From: Actinomycetota bacterium
GTDB lineage: Bacteria > Actinomycetota > Acidimicrobiia > Acidimicrobiales > Ilumatobacteraceae
Assembly: GCA_010024485.1 (NCBI GenBank)
Contig: RGGX01000010.1
Coordinates: 1 to 17,818, forward strand
Direction: 5' to 3'
DNA length: 17,818 nt
Position numbers and translations under genes: made by a program. Shown here piece by piece: positions 1 through 6,269 of this stretch; the stretch's first letter is position 1; each line of letters opens with the position of its first letter. The notes beneath the pieces are model-generated. The model was not told the DNA's origin, did no database searches, and was given only the letters and a program-made list of their open reading frames with translations.

Positions 1-263
1 TTCACCAGCGCACCGCCGCCGACCCCTCGACCGGCGGGATAGGCCACGAGCGGCCCGTCGGCCACGCGGCGTACGGCGAGGTCCCGATGGGTCAATTCGG
101 GCGTGGCGAGGGCGCGGTGGACGTCGACCGGCACGTCCTCCGCGACCACCCGCGGGCCCGCATCGAGGACGATCACCTCACCGGTTCTCGCGAGCCGTCC
201 GGCGATGGCGCACCCCGCTACCCCGGCCCCGACCACCACCGTCCTCTCGGCGACGCTGCCCAC
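1..263 (-). CDS. GMC-type FAD-dependent oxidoreductase, N-terminal fragment (runs off left edge)
   Basis: About 87 codons of the N-terminus are visible; the rest lies beyond the left edge. The protein opens with a Rossmann dinucleotide-binding fold: TVVVGAGVAGCAIAGRL gives the GxGxxG fingerprint, and VIVLDAGP ends the second strand with the acidic residue that normally contacts the ribose of FAD. Further on, YPAGRGVGGGALV occupies the place of the GMC family motif usually written GRxxGGSSAxN. GMC enzymes oxidise alcohols, sugars or sterols with FAD; the substrate cannot be read from this fragment. The start is taken as GTG at 263, with a weak AGGA-like site upstream; an in-frame GTG at 290 is possible. 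The gene is divergent from the purine operon and shares an intergenic space of about 80 nt with it. Family assignment is fairly secure at the level of a FAD flavoprotein, less so for GMC specifically. Confidence 0.7.
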   Translation of the reverse strand, partial: MGSVAERTVVVGAGVAGCAIAGRLARTGEVIVLDAGPRVVAEDVPVDVHRALATPELTHRDLAVRRVADGPLVAYPAGRGVGGGALV

Positions 264-343
264 CGTCCAATCCTGCCAGAGCCCGGCCACATCGCAGCGT
301 GGACTATTCGTTCAATCGGACGTCGGCCGGGGGTGCCACCGCC

Positions 344-349
344 TATGGT
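344..349 (+). promoter_or_regulatory. candidate -10 box TATGGT before purSL
   Basis: TATGGT ends 7 nt before an in-frame GTG at 357, the spacing expected of a leaderless actinobacterial transcript. If right, ATG 345 lies inside the promoter and GTG 357 is the true start of PurSL. No clear -35 is seen. Confidence 0.3.
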
Positions 350-3134
350 CGAACCAGTGCCTCCCCCGCTTCGGTTGACGATCACGGCAGTCGCCCGAGA
401 CCCGAGGGTCCGAGCCCTGCGAACCGCCGGAGAGCACATCGGGATCGACGTCCCCGACGGCCTCGGAGTGTCGGATGTGATCCACGTCAGCGGCGATCTC
501 AGCGACGCCGATCGCGATCGGCTGACCGGTCTGCTCGTCGACCCACTCCTGCAGGTCGGCTCGTGGGAGACGCCGATCGACCACGGCGTCGAGGTGACCC
601 CGCTGCCGGGTGTCACCGACAGCGAGGCCGCTGCGGTGCTCGTCGCCGCCGAGCGCCTCGGGGTGCCGGTGCGGGCCGCGGTGACCGGCCGACGCATCAC
701 CTTCGCGACCGACACCCCCGAGGACGACGCCCGCCGGTTCATCGAGCGCGTCGTGGCCAACCCGGTGGTGGAGACCTGGGTCTTCGGGGCGGCCACTCCC
801 TCGCTCGATCCAGTCGCCGATACGCGCCATCGGGCCGAGCGGATACCGATGACCGCGCTTGACGAGGCCGGGCTCGCGGCCCTCTCGACCGAACGAGGCC
901 TCGCGCTCGACCCCGCCGAGCTGGTCGTCATCCGCGATCACTTCGCCGGCATGGGGCGCGAGCCGACCGATGCCGAACTCGAGACCCTCGCGCAGACCTG
1001 GAGTGAGCACTGCGCCCACAAGACCTTCCGAGCGGTCATCGAGACCGGTGACGGCGATCGGGAGCCGCTGCTTCGCCAACTGCGCGACTGCACCGACTCG
1101 ATCGACGCCCCGTTCGTGCGCTCGGCCTTCGTCGGGAACGCCGGTGTGGTCGAGTACACGCCCGGCACGACGATCGCGCTGAAGGCCGAGACGCACAACC
1201 ACCCGTCGGCGATCGAGCCGTTCGGTGGTGCGAACACCGGGGTCGGAGGGGTGATCCGAGATGTGCTCGGCATCGCCCACCGTCCGATCGCGGTGACCGA
1301 CATCCTGTGTTTCGGCCCCGCCGATCAGCCCCTGTCGGCGATTCCCGAGGGCTCCCTCCATCCGCTGCGGATCGCCGAGGGGGTCGTCGACGGCGTCGCC
1401 GACTACGGCAACAAGATCGGTCTGCCAACGGTGGCCGGTGCCGTGCTCTACGACCCGGCGTACACGACCAACCCGCTCGTGTTCGCCGGCTGCATCGGTA
1501 CCGCGGAGAACTGGGCCGAGCACGACGGACCCCACGCCGGTGACCGGGTGGTGGTGCTCGGCGGTCGGACCGGGCGCGACGGCATCCGCGGCGCGACCTT
1601 CTCCTCGGCCACCATGGACGCGACCACCGGCGAGGTGGCCGGTGCGAGCGTGCAGATCGGCGATCCGATCACCGAGAAGTTGCTCATCGATGCCCTCGTC
1701 GGGGCCGAGGACCTGTTCTCCGCGATCACCGACTGCGGCGCCGGTGGTCTCTCAAGCGCGGTCGGCGAGATGGCCGAGGGCGTCGGCGCTGACGTCGATC
1801 TCGCTCTGGTGCCCCTCAAGTACGCGGGGTTGGAACCGTGGGAGATCTGGCTCTCCGAGGCCCAGGAGCGCATGGTGATCGCCGTTCCCCCGGGCAGCGT
1901 CGAGGCGATGCGACACCGTTGCGACCGCTTCGGTGTCGAGTTCTCCGACATCGGCGCCTTCACCGGTGACGGTCGGCTGGTGGTTCGTTGCGCCGAGGAC
2001 GTGGTGGTCGATCTCGACACCGGGTTCCTCCACGACGGCCGACCGCAGCGCCGCCTGCCCGCCCACCTGCCCAACCCTGATCGGACGCCGGTGACCCGTC
2101 GCGTGGATGACACCTCCGCCACGCTGCTCGATCTGCTCGCGCACCCCAACCTGCGCTCGAGGGCCGAGATCATCCACCGATACGACCACGAGATCCGCGG
2201 CACGACCGTCGTGCGGCCCCTCACGGGTGTCGAGCGCGATGCCCCGGCCGATGGTGTGGTGCTGGCCGAACCCCGCGACGCACACGGCATCGCGATCGGC
2301 ATCGGTGTCAACCCCTGGCACGGGTTGGTCGATCCGGAGTGGATGGGGTGGAGCGTGGTCGATGAGGCCGTCCGGAATGTCGTCGCGGTGGGTGCCGATC
2401 CGTCGCGCATCTCACTCCTCGACAACTTCTCGTTCGGCGATCCCCGCCGCCGCTCCACCATGGGTGACCTCGTCGCCTCGGTCGACGGCTGCACCGCGGC
2501 CGCCGCCGCCTTCTCAGCGCCCTTCGTCTCCGGGAAGGACTCGCTCAACAACGAGTACACGGCGAGCGACGGCAGCCGACACGCGGTTCCCCCGACCCTG
2601 GTCATCACGGCGGTCGCCCATATGCCCGATGTGGAGGCAGTGGTGACCCCTCGCCTGCGGACTCCCGGTGACGCGCTCGTGCTCCTCGGTCGGACCGCGC
2701 CCGAGTTCGCTGGGAGCCACCTCGACATGGTGCGCCCCCATGACGGTCCCATCGGCTGCGCCCCGTCTCCCGATCTCGAAGCGCCCGCGCGGTATCGAGC
2801 GCTCCACGCCGCGATGCTCGACGGAGAGGTCGCTGCCTGTCACGACCTGAGCGAGGGCGGTCTCGCGGTCGCCGCCGCGGAGATGTGCATCGCGGGTCGC
2901 CTCGGCGCGTACGTCGAGCGCCCCGAGGGGGTCGACGCGACGACCTGGTGGTTCGCCGAGTCGATGGGTCGGCTCCTCGTCGAGGTACCCCAGAGCGATC
3001 TCGGGTCGTTCCTCAAGCGTTTCGACGGTGACGCCGAAGTGGTCGGCACGGTGACCGATGAAGCTCGACTCCGCCTCGGTGACGTCGAGGTCGATCTCGA
3101 CGCCCTCGTCGCCGCGCACACGGGAGGTCGATGA
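345..3134 (+). CDS. purL: phosphoribosylformylglycinamidine synthase, fused PurS-like and PurL subunits (PurSL)
   Basis: Synthetase subunit of FGAM synthase, step 4 of de novo purine synthesis: FGAR + ATP + ammonia (from PurQ) gives FGAM. About 929 residues, well above a small PurL (about 740). The first 145 or so residues form two PurS-like repeats; the second reads VEVTPLPGVTD through to VVANPVVETWVFG. The PurL core follows: TWSEHC at about residue 218, the ATP-binding ETHNHPSAIEPFGGANTG at about 282, GADPSRISLLDNF, VSGKDSLNN at about 728 and DLSEGGLAVAA near the end. No separate purS is present, consistent with the fusion. ATG 345 is used here, but GTG 357 lies 7 nt after a TATGGT box and TTG 375 begins the first PurS-like strand, so the true start is uncertain by up to 10 codons. 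The frame is open back to 87, but that stretch is antisense to the oxidoreductase gene. It heads the operon; purQ follows directly. Confidence 0.95.
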   Translation: MVEPVPPPLRLTITAVARDPRVRALRTAGEHIGIDVPDGLGVSDVIHVSGDLSDADRDRLTGLLVDPLLQVGSWETPIDHGVEVTPLPGVTDSEAAAVLVAAERLGVPVRAAVTGRRITFATDTPEDDARRFIERVVANPVVETWVFGAATPSLDPVADTRHRAERIPMTALDEAGLAALSTERGLALDPAELVVIRDHFAGMGREPTDAELETLAQTWSEHCAHKTFRAVIETGDGDREPLLRQLRDCTDSIDAPFVRSAFVGNAGVVEYTPGTTIALKAETHNHPSAIEPFGGANTGVGGVIRDVLGIAHRPIAVTDILCFGPADQPLSAIPEGSLHPLRIAEGVVDGVADYGNKIGLPTVAGAVLYDPAYTTNPLVFAGCIGTAENWAEHDGPHAGDRVVVLGGRTGRDGIRGATFSSATMDATTGEVAGASVQIGDPITEKLLIDALVGAEDLFSAITDCGAGGLSSAVGEMAEGVGADVDLALVPLKYAGLEPWEIWLSEAQERMVIAVPPGSVEAMRHRCDRFGVEFSDIGAFTGDGRLVVRCAEDVVVDLDTGFLHDGRPQRRLPAHLPNPDRTPVTRRVDDTSATLLDLLAHPNLRSRAEIIHRYDHEIRGTTVVRPLTGVERDAPADGVVLAEPRDAHGIAIGIGVNPWHGLVDPEWMGWSVVDEAVRNVVAVGADPSRISLLDNFSFGDPRRRSTMGDLVASVDGCTAAAAAFSAPFVSGKDSLNNEYTASDGSRHAVPPTLVITAVAHMPDVEAVVTPRLRTPGDALVLLGRTAPEFAGSHLDMVRPHDGPIGCAPSPDLEAPARYRALHAAMLDGEVAACHDLSEGGLAVAAAEMCIAGRLGAYVERPEGVDATTWWFAESMGRLLVEVPQSDLGSFLKRFDGDAEVVGTVTDEARLRLGDVEVDLDALVAAHTGGR
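3123..3127 (+). promoter_or_regulatory. ribosome binding site that decides the purQ start
   Basis: GGAGG inside the end of purL is 3 nt from ATG 3131 but 9 nt from ATG 3137. The second spacing is workable and the first is too tight, which favours 3137. Confidence 0.6.
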
Positions 3135-3136
3135 CG

Positions 3137-3853
3137 ATGCGTCCACCGGCAGTCGTGATCACCGGACCGGGCACCAATCGAGACCCCGATGTCGCCCTCG
3201 CGCTCGAGCTGGCCGGGGCCGATCCCGACATCCGTCTGGCCGGTGAGCTTGCCGGCGACCGCGGTGCGCTCACCGGAGCGGCCCTCGTGGTGGTGGCCGG
3301 CGGTTTCAGCTACGGCGACGCCCTCGGCGCCGGACGTCTGCTGGCCCTCGATCTCACCGTCGGGCTCGGCGACGGCCTCCGAGAGGCGGTGGAGCGTGGG
3401 GTGCCGGTGATCGGCATCTGCAACGGCTTCCAGGTGCTCACGAGGGCCGGGCTGCTCCCGGGCTCGCTCGGGCACAACTCCGGCGGGTCCTTTGTCTGCG
3501 ACTGGGTGGAACTCGAGCCGGTGCCTGACTCTCGCTCGGTGTGGACATCAGGGCTCGTCGACACGGTGCACTGCCCCATCGCCCACGGTGAGGGCCGCTA
3601 TGTCCATCCGGATCCCGATGCCCTGCAGGCCAACGGCGGGGTCGCTCTCCGCTACGCCTCGGAGAACCCGAACGGGTCGGTGAACGACATCGCCGGGGTG
3701 TGCGATGAGACCGGTCTGGTACTCGGCCTCATGCCTCATCCGGAGAACCACGTGCTGACCCGCCAGCACCCGGTGCTCGACGCCGACGAGTCCCGACGTC
3801 ATCTCGGGCTCGCGCTGTTCGAGGCCGGGGTCCGGCACGCGGTGGGGGCCTGA
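3137..3853 (+). CDS. purQ: phosphoribosylformylglycinamidine synthase, glutaminase subunit PurQ
   Basis: Class I glutamine amidotransferase of 238 residues that hydrolyses glutamine and passes ammonia to PurSL in FGAM synthesis. The triad can be read: the nucleophile elbow GICNGFQ (Cys at about 95) and PHPENH near the C-terminus (His about 201, Glu about 203). GGFSYGDALGAG forms the usual oxyanion and PurL contact region. There are two candidate starts. ATG 3131 would overlap the purL stop as ATGA but sits only 3 nt after the GGAGG site at 3123-3127. ATG 3137 sits 9 nt after it, gives the typical N-terminus with a short lead before the first strand AVVITGPGTN, and is preferred. The purC start overlaps its stop by 1 nt, so translation is probably coupled. 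Confidence 0.95.
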   Translation: MRPPAVVITGPGTNRDPDVALALELAGADPDIRLAGELAGDRGALTGAALVVVAGGFSYGDALGAGRLLALDLTVGLGDGLREAVERGVPVIGICNGFQVLTRAGLLPGSLGHNSGGSFVCDWVELEPVPDSRSVWTSGLVDTVHCPIAHGEGRYVHPDPDALQANGGVALRYASENPNGSVNDIAGVCDETGLVLGLMPHPENHVLTRQHPVLDADESRRHLGLALFEAGVRHAVGA

Positions 3854-4815
3854 TGCAGACCCTCACCGACACCCTCGTGGACCTCGACCTCCCGCTCGAG
3901 GATCGTCGCGACGGCAAAGTGAGGGTCTCGTGGCGCCTCCCCGATGACGCCGAGGGTGGGCGGCGCCTGTTCGTGACCACCGATCGGCTCTCGGCCTTCG
4001 ACCGCATCCTCGCAACCGTCCCCGACAAGGGCGCGGTGCTCAACCGGCTCGCCGCATTCTGGTTCACGCAGACGTCCGACATCGTCGACCACCACCTGCT
4101 CGATGTTCCCGACCCCAACGCGACCGTGGCGCGCGCCGCGACACCGCTCCCGGTGGAGGTGGTCGTTCGGGGCCGGATCACCGGGGTGACCGACACCTCG
4201 ATCTGGGGGATGTACGCCGCCGGTGGGCGCGACCTCTACGGACACCGTCTCCCCGACGGCCTCGTCAAGAACGACGCGTTGCCGCAACCGATCGTGACGC
4301 CGACCACCAAGGCCGAGGTCGGTGGCCATGACCGCCCGGTCACCGTCGACGAGGTCGCCGAGTCAGGTCTCGTCGACCCCGAACTGTGGAGCCGTGTCGT
4401 TGAGGTCGCGCTCGCACTGTTCGAGCGGGGTTCATCCATCGGCGCGGCCGCCGGGCTGGTGCTCGCCGACACCAAGTACGAGTTCGGGCTCGACGCCGAG
4501 GGACGGCTGCTCCTGATCGACGAGGTGCACACCCCGGACTCCTCGCGCTGGTGGCGCGCGGCCGGACTCGACGAGCGCCTCGCCGCCGGCGAGGAGCCCG
4601 ACAGCCTGGACAAGGAGTTCGCGCGGCGGGTCTTCGCCGATCTCGGCTTCACCGGCCACGGCGACCCACCGGAGGTACCGAGGGAGGTCTGGCTGGCGGT
4701 CGCTGACCGCTACCGCGAGGTGTTCACACTGCTCACCGGGGATGATCTGGAGCCGCTGGTCGGTTCCATCGGAGAGCGCATCGAGAGGAACTGCAGGGAG
4801 GTCGGCGGATGGTGA
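3853..4815 (+). CDS. purC: phosphoribosylaminoimidazole-succinocarboxamide synthase (SAICAR synthetase)
   Basis: Ligates aspartate to CAIR with ATP to form SAICAR, step 7 of purine synthesis. The 320-residue length matches the long form seen in yeast Ade1 and many actinobacteria rather than the roughly 237-residue enterobacterial form. Recognisable signatures are LFVTTDRLSAFDRIL, PDKGAVLNRLAAFWF, the signature VVVRGRITG, PIVTPTTKAEVGGHD, and LADTKYEFG followed by LIDEVHTPDSSRWW. A segment after RGRITG (TDTSIWGMYAAGGRDLYGH) is the insertion common to long-form enzymes. Its ATG overlaps the purQ TGA (TGATG). It precedes purF, although PurE/PurK, which make its substrate CAIR, are not encoded in the window. 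Confidence 0.96.
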   Translation: MQTLTDTLVDLDLPLEDRRDGKVRVSWRLPDDAEGGRRLFVTTDRLSAFDRILATVPDKGAVLNRLAAFWFTQTSDIVDHHLLDVPDPNATVARAATPLPVEVVVRGRITGVTDTSIWGMYAAGGRDLYGHRLPDGLVKNDALPQPIVTPTTKAEVGGHDRPVTVDEVAESGLVDPELWSRVVEVALALFERGSSIGAAAGLVLADTKYEFGLDAEGRLLLIDEVHTPDSSRWWRAAGLDERLAAGEEPDSLDKEFARRVFADLGFTGHGDPPEVPREVWLAVADRYREVFTLLTGDDLEPLVGSIGERIERNCREVGGW

Positions 4816-6269
4816 CGACGAGGGTGACGCTCGGAGGCGGCGACGGTCGCGATCCGATCGACGACCGACCGAACGAGGAGTGCGGTGTGCTCGGCATCTC
4901 GACCCCGCACGGCGACGGCGTCGCCCAAATGGCGTTCTTCGGCCTCTTCGCGTTGCAGCATCGCGGTCAGGAGGCGGCGGGTATCGCTGTCAGCGACGGC
5001 CGTCGGGCCCGGGTCCACAAGGACGAAGGCCTGGTCGCGAACGTGTTCACCGGCGACACGCTCGCCCCACTCACCGGCTACCACGCCATCGGCCACACCC
5101 GGTACTCGACCACCGGGTCGAACGCGGTGCGGAACATCCAGCCGTTCCTCGTCGAGACGATGCACGGACCGCTCGCCGTCGCGCACAACGGCAACCTCGT
5201 GAACGCGTCGACACTCCGCGACGAGTTGCTCGCCCGCGGCTTCGGCCTCACCGCCACCAGCGACACCGAGGTGTTCACACTCATGCTCGCCGCCTCGGGG
5301 GGTCGAACCTGGGAGGAGCGCCTGGAGCGCACCGCCCCGGCCTGGAAGGGGGCGTTCTCCCTGGTGCTCCTCACCGCCGACCAGGTGATCGCGGTGCGCG
5401 ACCCGTGGGGCTTCCGGCCGCTGTCGGTGGGACGACTCCCCCAGGGTGGTCACGCCATCGCGAGTGAGACCTGCGCCCTGGTCACCCTCGGCTGCACCGA
5501 GATCAGCGAGGTCGCCCCCGGCGAGATCGTCTCGCTGCGCGGGGCCGAGATCGAGCGGCACCAGGCGCTTGCGCCGGCGAGACCGGCCCGATGCACCTTC
5601 GAGTTCGTGTACTTCTCCCGGCCCGACTCGGTGTGGGACGGTCACAACGTCCACCACGTCCGTCAGCGTCTCGGCGAGGAGTTGGCCACCGAGTCCGGTG
5701 TCGACGCCGACGTCGTGGTGCCGGTGCCCGACTCGTCGATCCCGGCCGCGGTCGGTTTCTCGCGCGCCAGCGGGATCCCCTTCAACGACGGTCTCATCAA
5801 GAACCGTTACATCGGACGCACCTTCATTGAACCGACCCAGGACATGCGCGAGCGCGGCGTCGCCCTCAAGTTCAACGCCCTCGCCGAGAACCTCCAGGGG
5901 CGTCGGGTGGTCATGATCGACGACTCCCTCGTGCGCGGCACGACCGCGGGCCCTCTGGTGCGCCTCCTGCGCGAGGCCGGAGCGACCGAGGTGCACCTGC
6001 GGATCACCTGCCCGCCGATCACCCATGCCTGTCACTTCGGAGTCGACATGGGCCATGACGGCGACCTGATGGCGAGCCGGAAGACCATCGAGGAGATGCG
6101 GGAGTTCATCGGCGCCGACAGCCTCGCCTTCCTGTCCCTCGACGGCATGATGCGGGCGGTGGGCTCCGCCGACGGGGCCGGTTACTGCAACGCCTGCTTC
6201 ACCGGTGAGTACCCGATCCCGGTCGGCGACGCCCAGGCCAAACTCTCCTTCGAGGGGGTCCTCGCCTGA
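4809..6269 (+). CDS. purF: amidophosphoribosyltransferase (glutamine PRPP amidotransferase)
   Basis: First committed enzyme of purine synthesis: PRPP + glutamine gives phosphoribosylamine. The 486-residue protein has a propeptide of about 24 residues before the N-terminal nucleophile Cys25 (EECGVLGI), implying self-processing as in Bacillus subtilis PurF. The glutaminase domain shows ALQHRGQEAAGI, HTRYSTTGSN and AHNGNLVNA; the phosphoribosyltransferase domain shows VVMIDDSLVRGTT at about 367-379. Cys262 (RCTFEFVYFSRPDS), Cys401 (ITCPP), Cys460 and Cys463 (GYCNACF) match the four ligands of the 4Fe-4S cluster in the B. subtilis-type enzyme, so this is the oxygen-sensitive iron-sulfur form (inference from family knowledge). 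The start lies inside the end of purC, 7 nt after GGGAGG at 4796-4801. End-product inhibition by AMP/GMP is expected for the family. Confidence 0.97.
   Translation: MVTTRVTLGGGDGRDPIDDRPNEECGVLGISTPHGDGVAQMAFFGLFALQHRGQEAAGIAVSDGRRARVHKDEGLVANVFTGDTLAPLTGYHAIGHTRYSTTGSNAVRNIQPFLVETMHGPLAVAHNGNLVNASTLRDELLARGFGLTATSDTEVFTLMLAASGGRTWEERLERTAPAWKGAFSLVLLTADQVIAVRDPWGFRPLSVGRLPQGGHAIASETCALVTLGCTEISEVAPGEIVSLRGAEIERHQALAPARPARCTFEFVYFSRPDSVWDGHNVHHVRQRLGEELATESGVDADVVVPVPDSSIPAAVGFSRASGIPFNDGLIKNRYIGRTFIEPTQDMRERGVALKFNALAENLQGRRVVMIDDSLVRGTTAGPLVRLLREAGATEVHLRITCPPITHACHFGVDMGHDGDLMASRKTIEEMREFIGADSLAFLSLDGMMRAVGSADGAGYCNACFTGEYPIPVGDAQAKLSFEGVLA

Noticed and set aside
87..344. N-terminal extension of PurSL back to ATG 87
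   Set aside because: This stretch is antisense to the FAD-binding N-terminus of the oxidoreductase gene, and its translation resembles nothing in the PurL family.
1448..2752. 434-codon open frame on the minus strand inside purSL
   Set aside because: Ser/Arg/Thr-rich translation with no motifs, fully antisense to conserved PurL motifs; a by-product of high GC content.
4710..6056. 448-codon minus-strand open frame over purC/purF
   Set aside because: Covers essential PurF motifs on the other strand and has a His/Gly/Glu-rich composition typical of antisense frames in GC-rich genes.
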